Part shown: positions 17,430-25,852 of the stretch, one piece after another
Layout: every line of letters begins with the position of its first letter
How positions within the stretch are numbered: the first letter of the stretch is position 1
Origin: an uncultured Blautia sp.
Lineage (GTDB): Bacteria > Bacillota > Clostridia > Lachnospirales > Lachnospiraceae
DNA length: 64,000 bases
Assembly: GCA_937893675.1 (NCBI GenBank)
Contig: CALBGI010000049.1
Location: 35,832-99,831 of the forward strand
Reading direction: 5' to 3'
Notes under the pieces: generated by a model
The model's input: the letters and a program-made list of their open reading frames with translations, nothing else
Database searches by the model: none
Told to the model about the DNA's origin: nothing
Program-made: the position numbers and the translations under genes

Positions 17430-18926
17430 CTAAATCATAACCTCAATTAATTTTTGTTCCGTGAATATTTCATCCCGTTTAAATTCGCCTGCATGAGCCC
17501 CGTCCTTGAGAACCAGAATCCGGTCACTCATTCCGAGTAATTCCGTCAGCTCTTCAGAAATCATTAAAATTGATTTTCCTTCTTTTTTCAGCCGCTCCAT
17601 CAGACGGTATATAGCAGCCTTCACACCCACGTCAATTCCACGCGTAGGGCAATCCATAATAAAAATTTCCGTCTCATTCGCCAGCCATTTTGCAATAACT
17701 ACCTTCTGTTTGTTGCCTCCGCTTAAACTATTGACTGTAGCCTTAACCGAAGACATCTTCGTATTCATCTCCCCTGCCCATTTCTCTGAAAATTCCTTTT
17801 CTGATTTAGAAGAGATAAATCCCTTTTTCTCAATTTTGTCATAACCGGAAATACAGATATTGTCCTGAATAGACATGGTTGTCAACAGAGCTTCCGTATC
17901 TCGATTTTTTGACAGATAACCGATATGTCTCTTGATCGCCTGGCTCGGACAGGTGATTACTTCTTTTCCTTTATATAAAATCCTTCCTCCGTCCGGTTTC
18001 ATAACACCAAACATCAGTTTTCCAAGCTCATGCATTCCGCACTCCGTCAAACCGCCGATTCCTAAAATTTCTCCCTTATGTAACTCTACACTCACATCTT
18101 TCAACATTCCATAGGAAATATTTTCTGCCTTAAGAACCACCTCTTTTTCATAGGAACAGTCGTTGTCTACCCTATAGTAATCATTGCTGATTTCTCTGCC
18201 TACCATAAGATTTCTAATCTTGCTCTCCGAAAAATCTTTCTTATCCAGAGTAGCCGTCATAACCCCATCTTTCAACACGGTCACTGCATCGCTTTTGTCC
18301 ATAACCTCATCGATATCATGCGAAATAAACAGTACAGAGCCTCCCTGCTTGCAGAGACGTTTCATCAATGTGTAAAGCAGCTCTCTTCCCTGTCTGGACA
18401 ATGCCGTTGTGGTTTCGTCCACGATGAGAATCTTTGGCTTCATATAAAAAGCCCGCGCAATCTCAATGAGCTTCCTGTCCTCAAAACTTAAATATCGGGT
18501 CAGCTCTTTGGGACGAATATGGGTAATTCCCACATCATCCAACGCTTTCTGAGCCTCCTGCTCCATTTTCTTTCTGTCCACAATTCCGCCTTTGGAAAAC
18601 ATCTGCTCTTTGCCAATAAAAATATTTGCCGCAACAGAAATGGTTGTCACTGTACTCTGTTCCTGCACAATCATACAAATATGATGATTGTTCGCATCGA
18701 GAATATTCTCCGGGAGATATGTTTTTCCTTCATAAATCATTTCTCCCCGGTCTGCTTTCTGGATTCCGGAAATAATCGAGGATACCGTAGATTTACCAGA
18801 ACCATTTTCTCCTATTAAGCCCCTGACCTCTCCGGCATATATCTGAAAGGATACATCTTTTAAAGCTTTTGTAATACCAAAAGATTTATCAATATGTTTC
18901 ACTTCCAAAAGCATTTTCTTTTCCAA
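17430..18926 (-). CDS. Sugar ABC transporter ATPase, duplicated (RbsA/MglA family), TTG start
   Basis: Twin ATPase of 498 residues that powers the importer. The N-terminal half has an intact Walker A (GENGSGKST), signature LSFEDRKLIEIARAF and Walker B ILIVDETT. The C-terminal half has a degenerate P-loop (GGLTECGMHELG) but a good signature LSGGNKQKVVIAKW, as usual in RbsA and MglA. The TTG at 18926 lies 7 nt after GGAGGTGA (18934-18941), while the first ATG (18914) is 19 nt away, so the TTG is preferred. First gene of the eight-gene operon, with a 5' leader of about 95 nt. Confidence 0.92.
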   Translation of the reverse strand: MEKKMLLEVKHIDKSFGITKALKDVSFQIYAGEVRGLIGENGSGKSTVSSIISGIQKADRGEMIYEGKTYLPENILDANNHHICMIVQEQSTVTTISVAANIFIGKEQMFSKGGIVDRKKMEQEAQKALDDVGITHIRPKELTRYLSFEDRKLIEIARAFYMKPKILIVDETTTALSRQGRELLYTLMKRLCKQGGSVLFISHDIDEVMDKSDAVTVLKDGVMTATLDKKDFSESKIRNLMVGREISNDYYRVDNDCSYEKEVVLKAENISYGMLKDVSVELHKGEILGIGGLTECGMHELGKLMFGVMKPDGGRILYKGKEVITCPSQAIKRHIGYLSKNRDTEALLTTMSIQDNICISGYDKIEKKGFISSKSEKEFSEKWAGEMNTKMSSVKATVNSLSGGNKQKVVIAKWLANETEIFIMDCPTRGIDVGVKAAIYRLMERLKKEGKSILMISEELTELLGMSDRILVLKDGAHAGEFKRDEIFTEQKLIEVMI

Positions 18927-19030
18927 ATCCAGCTCACCTCCTTTTTTATTTGCATTTCTTGTATGAATTTAAAATACAAAAAAAGGATGAAAAATGAAAT
19001 AAAAAAAGCTTTTATTTTGTACAAGATTCT

Positions 19031-19059
19031 TTTATAAAAAATTTATATTCCCATAACAA
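19031..19059 (-). promoter_or_regulatory. Predicted promoter of the importer/rhamnosidase operon
   Basis: On the minus strand, TTGTTA (19059-19054) and TATAAA (19036-19031) are separated by 17 nt. Its -35 element abuts the U-tract of the terminator at 19057-19095, so the two transcription units are tightly packed. The 5' leader of about 95 nt is AT-rich and holds no obvious riboswitch. Confidence 0.5.
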
Positions 19060-19095
19060 AAAAGCCTATGGAATATACTCATTCCACAAGCTTTT
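19057..19095 (-). terminator. Intrinsic terminator of the HEPN/MNT pair
   Basis: A 15-bp inverted repeat (19060-19074 and 19081-19095) with a 6-nt loop. On the minus-strand RNA all positions pair (two G-U wobbles) and the stem is followed by UUUUUU; on the plus strand the same positions would be mismatches. It therefore ends leftward transcription from the toxin-antitoxin genes. Confidence 0.75.
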
Positions 19096-19127
19096 AAATT
19101 CTTCCTTTCCCATGCCCGGATGCGGCT

Positions 19128-19477
19128 TCATAATGGCGCTTCTTCCCTAGTAGCTATATAGAAGTCATCATAATCGCTGGCATGACGTATTTCTTCAGCC
19201 CCAGCAATCTTTCTGCCCAAGCTCCTAGGGAAGATTTCTGTCTTAATATAATTTTGTTGAAATTTGCAAGAGCATCTTTGTGCCTCTTATATGCGTTGCC
19301 ATCTAAAGCATGAATAGCTGAAACAGCATGGTAAATTCCATAATAAGCTCTATTATTTGCTCCCCGGCATTCTCCCGCATCTAAAAGAATTTTGGCTGAT
19401 TTTATATCACTTTTAGCAACTTCCAGCCTATACAAAACTAAATCCCGCCTTGTACCTTTTTCATTATGCTGCGTCAA
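19128..19477 (-). pseudogene. HEPN-domain toxin gene, frameshifted
   Basis: HEPN protein of an MNT-HEPN toxin-antitoxin pair; active HEPN toxins are RNases. It starts at a TTG (19477) 6 nt after GGGGGTGA and overlaps the antitoxin end by 14 nt. Residues 43-50 (R-AYYGIY-H) form the R-X6-H catalytic motif. The original frame continues from NFNK into ILRQKSS and stops at 19154. Adding one base to the A4 run at 19252-19255 instead restores a typical HEPN tail (NYIKTEIFPRSLG...EEIRHASDYDDFYIATREEA) that stops at 19128. The restored frame is still shorter than usual at its 3' end. A sequencing error in the A-run is an alternative. Confidence 0.8.
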
Positions 19478-19799
19478 ATAACTTCACCCCCTCACTTGCC
19501 ACGTTGGAATAAAAAGGACACACTTCTACCCATTTATTAAAATGCGCCTGATTCTTTGCTATTGGCTTAATATCTACATCATAATCCATATTAAAATCAT
19601 AAGTTATGCCGGCCAACTCATGACGATACCTTTTAATTTCCATATCACTTAAATCCAAAAGTATCATAATATCTATATCTGAGTCTTTTGTATAATCACC
19701 CCTTGCATAAGAGCCGTACAGAATAACTGATTTCAGATGTTTTCCGTATATTTTACAAAGCAACTCAACATATTGACTAATCACTTTTCTTGTTTTCAT
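19464..19799 (-). CDS. MNT-domain nucleotidyltransferase, antitoxin of HEPN pair
   Basis: Minimal nucleotidyltransferase of 111 residues. The motif G29-S30-YARGDYTKDS-D41-I-D43 is the family's GSX10DXD active site. In MNT-HEPN systems the MNT protein neutralises the HEPN RNase by adding AMP to it. The ATG at 19799 follows GAGGTGA at 8 nt; an upstream in-frame start at 19859 has no such site. The gene is intact although its partner is frameshifted, a usual order of decay for toxin-antitoxin loci. Confidence 0.85.
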   Translation of the reverse strand: MKTRKVISQYVELLCKIYGKHLKSVILYGSYARGDYTKDSDIDIMILLDLSDMEIKRYRHELAGITYDFNMDYDVDIKPIAKNQAHFNKWVEVCPFYSNVASEGVKLFDAA

Positions 19800-19876
19800 A
19801 GATATATCACCTCTTTTTCCAAAAGCATTTGCAGCATCTGTTTTCAGAATTTTTTTCAAAAAGTCAATCTTCTTAT

Positions 19877-19882
19877 ATTATA
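19877..19882 (-). promoter_or_regulatory. Possible -10 element for the MNT/HEPN genes
   Basis: TATAAT on the minus strand, about 80 nt before the antitoxin start. No convincing -35 at 16-18 nt (AGGAAA-like), so this is a weak call. The 19800-20089 gap otherwise holds only the lysS terminator and AT-rich sequence. Confidence 0.35.
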
Positions 19883-19997
19883 ACCCATTTTCACTTCTTT
19901 TCCTATCTTTATTTGATGTCTTTTCATAGGTTTCTGTTTTTCTTCCGACCATAATAATATGATTCTTCTGGTGTGTAATCCGCCAAATAACGCAAAC

Positions 19998-20027
19998 AGG
20001 CTCACGGAAAATGCATTCCATGAGCCT
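19998..20027 (-). terminator. Terminator-like hairpin after lysS
   Basis: A 12-bp inverted repeat (19998-20009 and 20016-20027) with a 6-nt loop. On the minus-strand RNA the one mismatch becomes a G-U pair, so it favours leftward transcripts. The following tract (GUUUGCGUUAUUU) is only moderately U-rich. It lies 63 nt after the lysS stop. Confidence 0.6.
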
Positions 20028-20089
20028 ATCTGTTCATATCTCTTATAAATCGTTATTGTTACAAAACCATTCCGGCTTTTCCATCCTGA

Positions 20090-22012
20090 TTAATACAACT
20101 TCGCCCCTGCCGGAATCCGGTCGTCCACCATCAGAAGATTCAGCCCCTCATGGCCATCTTCTTCGTGAACAGCGGAAATCAGCATACCGCAGGAATCAAT
20201 TCCCATCATCGGTCTTGGCGGCAGATTGGTGATTGCGATACAAGTCTTGCCAACCAGCTCTTCCGGCTCGTAATACTCGTGAATACCGCTTAAAATCACT
20301 CTCTTCTCGTTTGTACCGTCATCCAGCACGAATTTCAGAAGCTTCTTGGATTTCGGTACTGCTTCACACTCAAGGACCTTTACTGCTCTGAAGTCAGACT
20401 TGCTGAAGGTGTCAAAATCAACGGTTTCTTCAAACAGCGGCTCGATTTTCACCTTGGAAAAATCAATTTTTGCAGCCTCTGCCGGAGCCGCTGCCTCAAC
20501 CTTGGAAGCTTTCTTAGAGCTGTCTGCTCCGCCCAGTGTCTTCATGGTCGGGAACAGTAGCACATCACGGATTGCCGCGGAATCGGTGAGCAGCATACAC
20601 ATACGGTCGATACCGAAACCGATACCTCCGGTAGGCGGCATGCCGACCTCCAGCGCATTCAGGAAGTCCTCATCTGTGTGGTTGGCTTCCTCATCCCCCT
20701 GCGCAAACAGCTCTTCCTGCGCGCGGAAACGCTCTCTCTGGTCAATGGGGTCATTGAGCTCGGAATATGCGTTGGCCATTTCCCAGCCGTTCATAAAGAA
20801 CTCAAAACGCTCGGTATAAGCGGGATCCTCCGGTTTCTTCTTGGTAAGCGGAGAAATCTCAATAGGATGATCCATAACAAAGGTCGGCTGAATGAGATGT
20901 TCTTCCACGAATTCCTCGAAGAACAGGCTCAGGATATCGCCCTTCTTGTGGCGTGCCTCATAGGCAACATGATGCTTGTCAGCAAGCGCCTTCGCTTCCT
21001 CGTCGCTGTGGATCTCGTTAAAGTCCACATTGGCATACTTCTTCACTGCATCTACCATGGTAATGCGTTCAAAAGGCTTGCCCAGATCCATTTCCACGCC
21101 ATTGTAGGAAATCTTGGTCGTACCCAGCACCTCCTGCGCCACATAACGGTACAGATTCTCTGTCAGATCCATCATGCCGTGGTAATCGGTATATGCCTGG
21201 TAAAGCTCCATAAGGGTGAATTCCGGATTATGGCGGGTGTCCAGACCCTCGTTCCGGAATACACGTCCAATCTCATAAACGCGCTCCAGCCCGCCTACGA
21301 TCAGTCTCTTCAGATAAAGCTCCAGGGAAATACGAAGCTTGAAATCCTCGTCCAGTGCATTGAAATGCGTCTCAAAAGGACGCGCTGCCGCGCCGCCTGC
21401 ATTGGCAACCAGCATCGGAGTTTCCACTTCCATAAAGCCCTGTCCGTCCAGATATCTGCGGATTGCGCTGAGGATTTTGGAACGTTTAATGAAGGTATCC
21501 TTCACCTCCGGATTCATGATCAGATCCACATATCTCTGGCGATAACGGGTGTCTGTGTTGGTCAGGCCATGGAATTTCTCCGGAAGCACCTGCAGACTCT
21601 TGGAAAGCAGAGTGATCTCCGCCGCATGAATGGAGATTTCTCCTGTTTTTGTGCGGAAAACCTCTCCACGGATGCCGATGATATCACCCACATCCATACG
21701 TTTAAACTCTTTGTAAGCCTCTTCACCTACACTGTCACGGGCTACATAGGACTGGATGATCCCCTGCAGATCCTGCACCTTACAGAAAGATGCTTTTCCC
21801 ATGACACGCTTCGTCATCATACGTCCTGCAATCGTAACGGTCTTGCCATCCAGCGCATCAAAGTTATCAATAACCTCCTGGCTGTGATGTGTTACGTCAT
21901 ATTTTACAATCTGAAACGGATCCTTGCCGTTTGCCTGCAGCTCTGCCAGCTTCTCCCGGCGTACCTTCAGGAGCTGGTTCAAATCCTGTTCCTGTTTCTT
22001 CTGCTCTGCCAC
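20090..22012 (-). CDS. lysS: Lysyl-tRNA synthetase fused to C-terminal tRNA-binding domain
   Basis: Class II lysyl-tRNA synthetase of 640 residues, about 140 longer than the usual enzyme. The anticodon-binding OB domain (about 60-150) is followed by the class II core with motif 2 (FRNEGLDTRHNPEFT) and motif 3 (GIGFGIDRMCMLLTD). After an Ala-rich linker near 510-530, the last 100 or so residues (FRAVKVLECEAVPKSKKLLK...GIDSCGMLISA) form an EMAPII/Trbp111-like tRNA-binding OB fold, usually found on MetRS. Start is a GTG at 22012 after GGAGG. Co-transcribed with greA upstream (29-nt gap) and followed by a terminator-like hairpin. Confidence 0.95.
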   Translation of the reverse strand: MAEQKKQEQDLNQLLKVRREKLAELQANGKDPFQIVKYDVTHHSQEVIDNFDALDGKTVTIAGRMMTKRVMGKASFCKVQDLQGIIQSYVARDSVGEEAYKEFKRMDVGDIIGIRGEVFRTKTGEISIHAAEITLLSKSLQVLPEKFHGLTNTDTRYRQRYVDLIMNPEVKDTFIKRSKILSAIRRYLDGQGFMEVETPMLVANAGGAAARPFETHFNALDEDFKLRISLELYLKRLIVGGLERVYEIGRVFRNEGLDTRHNPEFTLMELYQAYTDYHGMMDLTENLYRYVAQEVLGTTKISYNGVEMDLGKPFERITMVDAVKKYANVDFNEIHSDEEAKALADKHHVAYEARHKKGDILSLFFEEFVEEHLIQPTFVMDHPIEISPLTKKKPEDPAYTERFEFFMNGWEMANAYSELNDPIDQRERFRAQEELFAQGDEEANHTDEDFLNALEVGMPPTGGIGFGIDRMCMLLTDSAAIRDVLLFPTMKTLGGADSSKKASKVEAAAPAEAAKIDFSKVKIEPLFEETVDFDTFSKSDFRAVKVLECEAVPKSKKLLKFVLDDGTNEKRVILSGIHEYYEPEELVGKTCIAITNLPPRPMMGIDSCGMLISAVHEEDGHEGLNLLMVDDRIPAGAKLY

Positions 22013-22041
22013 TTCTGGGCCTCCTTCTCATCATTTCAACA

Positions 22042-22524
22042 TTATACGTTGCGCTGTATTTTCAAAACCTTATATTCCATAACACCTGTGGGCATTTCAA
22101 CCTCAACCACGTCACCGACATGGGCGCCAATGAGGGCTTTGCCTACCGGAGATTCGTTGGAAATCTTGCCTTCCAGACTGTTTGCCTCTGTGGAACCTAC
22201 GATCTTCAGCTCAATGTCCTCTTCAAATTCAAAATCATGAACCGTCACTTTGCAGCCTACATTGATTTTGTCTAAATCGACCTCATCCTCCACAACAACC
22301 TCTGCGTTTTTGAGGATCTTTTCGATCTCCTCGATGCGGGCCTCGATATCTCTCTGCTCGTCCTTGGCTGCATCATATTCTGCATTCTCAGACAAGTCGC
22401 CCTGTTCTCTGGCTTCTTTGATCTTTTCAGCCACTTCTTTTCTTTTGACTACTTTTAAATCGTGAAGCTCGTCTTCCAGTTTCTTCAGTCCGGCATAAGT
22501 CAGCAAGTTTTTCTTTTCTTCCAT
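22042..22524 (-). CDS. greA: Transcription elongation factor GreA
   Basis: GreA of 160 residues, which rescues backtracked RNA polymerase by stimulating transcript cleavage. The N-terminal coiled coil (about 1-75) carries the acidic tip (DLSENAEYDAAKDEQ) and the C-terminal FKBP-like domain ends ESPVGKALIGAHVGD...YKVLKI. First gene of greA-lysS, driven by the strong promoter at 22629-22657. Confidence 0.97.
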   Translation of the reverse strand: MEEKKNLLTYAGLKKLEDELHDLKVVKRKEVAEKIKEAREQGDLSENAEYDAAKDEQRDIEARIEEIEKILKNAEVVVEDEVDLDKINVGCKVTVHDFEFEEDIELKIVGSTEANSLEGKISNESPVGKALIGAHVGDVVEVEMPTGVMEYKVLKIQRNV

Positions 22525-22628
22525 TTCATTTACTTCCTTTCAAAGCCTATATTTTTCGTGGAATCGCCCTTCGTGATACATCATACCTGAAATCCCATGA
22601 AAATATGCCTTTTTTACATAGTTCATAT

Positions 22629-22657
22629 ATTATAGTGAAAAGTACTGCCATTGTCAA
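22629..22657 (-). promoter_or_regulatory. Strong promoter of greA-lysS
   Basis: Consensus TTGACA (22657-22652) and TATAAT (22634-22629) with an exact 17-nt spacer on the minus strand. It sits just downstream of the dusB stop and about 100 nt before the greA start. Confidence 0.85.
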
Positions 22658-22661
22658 GATT

Positions 22662-23621
22662 TCACGCAAAACTCCTCAGCATTTTCTCAAGCTCTTCATA
22701 GGAGGAAATCAGGTTTGAGTCCCGGCGAAGCGCTGCGCTGTGGGGCATTCCGGCGGTATACCAGGCCACATGCTTGCGCATCTCCCGGATTCCCGTATAT
22801 TCCCCCTTCAGACGGATCTGCTCCCTGGCATGCAGAAGGATCATGTCCCGCACTTCCCTGGCTGTGGGCTTTTCCATTTCCTCTCCAACAGAAAAATAGT
22901 GGTTCATCTCCCGGAAAATCCAGGGATTTCCCCGGCTTGCCCTGCCGATCATCACGCCGTCACATCCCGTTTCCTTTATCAATGCCTCCGCTTTTTTCGG
23001 AGAAGTCACATCCCCGTTGCCGATCACCGGAATAAAAACTGCCTCTTTCACCTTTCGGATAGGTTCCCAGTCTGCCTCACCGGAATAATACTGTTCCCTG
23101 GTACGGCCGTGTATGGCAATGGCTGCTGCTCCTGCATCCTCCACCCGCTTCGCAATCTCCACAATATCTGCCGGCTCACTGCCGATACCAATGCGAAGCT
23201 TTACTGTCAGCGGCTTTTTGATGGCTCCCGACACGCTTTTCACAATGCGTACGATCAAATCCGGATCTCTCAGAAGCGCCGAGCCTTCTCCATTGTTCAC
23301 CACCTTGGGCACCGGACATCCCATATTGATATCCAGAATATCAAAGGGCCGCGGCTCAATGGTTTTTGCCACCTCCGCCATCAGCTCCGGCTCATGGCCG
23401 AAAATCTGCAGAGACACCGGATGTTCTCCCGGCGCAATTTCCATGAGCGCTTCCGTGTTTTTATTATGGAAAGAAATGGCCTTTGCGCTCACCATTTCCG
23501 TACAGACCAGCCCCGCGCCCTGTTCCTTGCACAGCATGCGAAAGGGCAGGTCCGTCACCCCGGCCATAGGCGCCAGCACAAAGGGATTTTCTATGGTTAC
23601 GTTTCCAATCTTCCACGCCAT
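22662..23621 (-). CDS. dusB: tRNA-dihydrouridine synthase (DusB family)
   Basis: FMN-dependent enzyme that reduces uridine to dihydrouridine in tRNA, 319 residues. It shows the N-terminal FVLAPMAGVTDLPFR, the catalytic Cys loop INMGCPVPKVV, KLRIG, and the phosphate-binding end GNGDV and GVMIGRASRGNPW. The ATG at 23621 follows a GGAGG that overlaps the previous gene's stop (2-nt gap). Last gene of the long leftward housekeeping run. Confidence 0.95.
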   Translation of the reverse strand: MAWKIGNVTIENPFVLAPMAGVTDLPFRMLCKEQGAGLVCTEMVSAKAISFHNKNTEALMEIAPGEHPVSLQIFGHEPELMAEVAKTIEPRPFDILDINMGCPVPKVVNNGEGSALLRDPDLIVRIVKSVSGAIKKPLTVKLRIGIGSEPADIVEIAKRVEDAGAAAIAIHGRTREQYYSGEADWEPIRKVKEAVFIPVIGNGDVTSPKKAEALIKETGCDGVMIGRASRGNPWIFREMNHYFSVGEEMEKPTAREVRDMILLHAREQIRLKGEYTGIREMRKHVAWYTAGMPHSAALRRDSNLISSYEELEKMLRSFA

Positions 23622-23623
23622 TC

Positions 23624-23959
23624 TTATTCCTCCGGGGTATCGCCAAGGAAAAAGACTCTGTAGTACATCTCAAGGGAAGAGAGAAGCTCCTCCTTCTCCC
23701 GCTGAAGCTGTTTGATCCGCAGAGCGCTTCCGATATCGTCATACATGGCGTCCGATTCCAGCGCCTCTGTCTTAAACTGAAGCTCGCCTGCCTCGTTAAA
23801 TTCCAAAGTTAAAATCCCGCCGATTTCTTCTGTATAAAGAACACACATCACCTGCAGCTCCTGCTTTACCGTTTCCGGCAGAGCCGCAAAATCCTGGTTA
23901 AAATAATACTTTTGTTCATATGCACTGGCTCCGCAGAGCACAACATTTTCCTGATACAT
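23624..23959 (-). CDS. Small conserved protein next to dusB (DUF6145-like)
   Basis: Protein of 111 residues between birA and dusB. No catalytic motif is visible: it is soluble, acidic and Leu/Glu-rich, with a likely amphipathic C-terminal helix (IKQLQREKEELLSSLEMYYR). I associate it with an uncharacterised Lachnospiraceae family that sits beside dusB (DUF6145), from memory and not checked. Good ribosome binding site (AAAAGGAG) before ATG 23959. Function unknown. Confidence 0.75.
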   Translation of the reverse strand: MYQENVVLCGASAYEQKYYFNQDFAALPETVKQELQVMCVLYTEEIGGILTLEFNEAGELQFKTEALESDAMYDDIGSALRIKQLQREKEELLSSLEMYYRVFFLGDTPEE

Positions 23960-24021
23960 GCTTTTCTCCTTTTATCCGCTGCCCGCCCTGTACGGCGGCT
24001 CCTGTCCGGCAAGCTTTTATT

Positions 24022-24828
24022 TCATACATACTCGTACAGGCCCCGCACAGAGACCTCTCCGGAATCCACGCGGGAGAGCTTCCCATCCTTCCGGCGCACC
24101 AGAAGCGCTCCTTGCTCATCAATTCCCAGGGCAATGCCCTCATAGAAATTGTCTTTTTCCAGAACCCGTACCGGCCGTTCAAAATTGGCAAGAATCGCTT
24201 CATACTCTGCCTTAAGCCCGGACAGATCGCAGGTTTTCTCAAATATCCCGTAATTTTTCTCGAACCGTTCCAGCACTTCGGCCACCACCTGGTTCCGGTC
24301 AAAAGAATGCCCCGCTTCCAGGCAAAGGCTGGTTGCCTTATCCTGAAGTTCCAGGGGAATGTCCGTCAGATTTACATTGATTCCCACACCGATGATCACA
24401 TCGCCGATACCTGCACCGTCCAGATGCATTTCCGTGAGGATCCCGCAGATTTTTTTGCGGGAAAGAACCACATCATTGGGCCACTTGATCTCTCCCGCAA
24501 GTCCCAGATCCTGCACTGCCTGCGCCACAGAAAGTCCCATGACCAGCGTGAGCATCGGTGCCGCCTGCGGCGCAAAGGTCGGCCTCAAAAGCAGACTCAT
24601 CATGACAGAGCTTCCCTTCGGCGCCTGCCAGCGTCTCTCAAACCGTCCCCGCCCTGCCGTCTGAAATTCAGTCACCACCAGCATTCCATGGGGCGCTCCG
24701 CCATCTGCCAGGCATTTTGCCAGCAGGTTGGTAGACTCTGTCTTTTCAACAAAATGAACGGTGTTACCCGTCCATTTTGTATGTATTGCATCTGAAATTG
24801 TTTTGGAATCAAACCCAGTCGCTGTCAT
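24022..24828 (-). CDS. birA: Biotin-[acetyl-CoA carboxylase] ligase without DNA-binding domain
   Basis: Attaches biotin to carboxylase carrier proteins, 268 residues. The biotin ligase core includes TESTNLLAK, the adenylate-binding TAGRGRFERRW, and KWPNDVV with catalytic lysine; a small C-terminal domain follows. There is no N-terminal winged helix, so this is a monofunctional ligase and not the repressor form. The preferred ATG (24828) lies inside the end of argF, with GGAGAG just before it, and the two genes overlap by 20 nt in different frames. Confidence 0.92.
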   Translation of the reverse strand: MTATGFDSKTISDAIHTKWTGNTVHFVEKTESTNLLAKCLADGGAPHGMLVVTEFQTAGRGRFERRWQAPKGSSVMMSLLLRPTFAPQAAPMLTLVMGLSVAQAVQDLGLAGEIKWPNDVVLSRKKICGILTEMHLDGAGIGDVIIGVGINVNLTDIPLELQDKATSLCLEAGHSFDRNQVVAEVLERFEKNYGIFEKTCDLSGLKAEYEAILANFERPVRVLEKDNFYEGIALGIDEQGALLVRRKDGKLSRVDSGEVSVRGLYEYV

Positions 24829-25822
24829 TCTTCGGCTCTCCAAGCGTCGCCACCATTACTGCCTTGATCGTGTGCATACGGTTTTCCGCTTCGTCGAACA
24901 CTTTGGAGCAGGGCGCTTCAAACACCTCGTCGGTCACTTCCATATCCTGGATGTTGAACCGCTCGCCCATCTCTTTTCCAATCTGTGTATTCCAGTCGTG
25001 GAATGCGGGCAGACAATGCAGGAAAATAGCCTTTTCCCCTGCATTTCGCATCACATCCATAGTCACCTTATACGGCGTCAGATCCTGTATTCTCTCTGCC
25101 CATACTCTGTCCGGCTCACCCATGGAAACCCACACGTCCGTGTACACCACGTCCGCGTCTCTGGTTCCCTCCATAACATCCTCTGTGAGCGTAATGGTAG
25201 CTCCGGATTCCTTTGCATATTCCTCACACTGTGCAACCAGATTCTGGTTGGGGAAATATTTGTGGCTGGTGCAGGCTACAAAATGCATTCCCAGCTTGCT
25301 GCAGGCAATCATGAGCGAATTGCCCATGTTGTATCTGGCGTCTCCCATGTACACCAGCCGAATCCCCTTGAGGGTTCCGAAATGCTCCCGAATGGTGAGC
25401 ATGTCTGCCAGCATCTGCGTGGGATGATACTCATTGGTCAGACCGTTCCACACTGGAACCCCTGCATGACGCGCCAGCTCTTCCACGATTTCCTGCCCAT
25501 ATCCGCGGTATTCAATTCCGTCATACATGCGGCCAAGCACTCTCGCCGTGTCTTCAATGCTCTCTTTTTTTCCGATCTGGGATGCCTTCGGATCCAGATA
25601 GGTGCTTCCCATCCCCAGGTCGTGCGCCGCCACTTCAAAAGAGCAGCGGGTTCTGGTGCTGGTTTTTTCAAAGATCAGGGCAATATTTTTGCCCTTGTAG
25701 TACTCGTGAAGCTCCCCTGCCTTTTTCTTGGCCTTTAAATCAGCCGCCAGATCAAGAAGATACAGGATCTCCTCCGGTGTATAATCTTTCAGTGTAAGAA
25801 AATGTCTGCCTTTTAAATTCAT
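24809..25822 (-). CDS. argF: Ornithine carbamoyltransferase
   Basis: Makes citrulline from ornithine and carbamoyl phosphate in arginine synthesis (or the reverse in arginine catabolism), about 337 residues. Carbamoyl-phosphate site STRTRCSFE, the MGDARYNMGNS loop and the ornithine/catalytic HCLPAFHD are intact. Start: ATG at 25822 (MNLKGRHFL), 8 nt after GGAG; the in-frame GTG at 25831 overlaps that site. No other arginine genes are nearby and no Arg box was recognised. Confidence 0.95.
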   Translation of the reverse strand: MNLKGRHFLTLKDYTPEEILYLLDLAADLKAKKKAGELHEYYKGKNIALIFEKTSTRTRCSFEVAAHDLGMGSTYLDPKASQIGKKESIEDTARVLGRMYDGIEYRGYGQEIVEELARHAGVPVWNGLTNEYHPTQMLADMLTIREHFGTLKGIRLVYMGDARYNMGNSLMIACSKLGMHFVACTSHKYFPNQNLVAQCEEYAKESGATITLTEDVMEGTRDADVVYTDVWVSMGEPDRVWAERIQDLTPYKVTMDVMRNAGEKAIFLHCLPAFHDWNTQIGKEMGERFNIQDMEVTDEVFEAPCSKVFDEAENRMHTIKAVMVATLGEPKNDSDWV

Positions 25823-25852
25823 CTGAATCACTCCTTGCCCCTTTTTTATTTC

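Noticed and set aside
19101..19165. Short in-frame tail reading MKPHPGMGKEEFKSLWNEYIP after the HEPN remnant.
   Set aside because: A 21-codon fragment in a third frame whose end overlaps the terminator stem; no ribosome binding site or family match, so not called a gene.
22013..22041. T-box or lysine riboswitch for lysS.
   Set aside because: Only 29 nt separate greA and lysS, and the greA leader is about 100 nt with no T-box or lysine-riboswitch sequence recognised.
20678..22240. Open frame of 520 codons opposite lysS and greA.
   Set aside because: Antisense shadow of two conserved genes.
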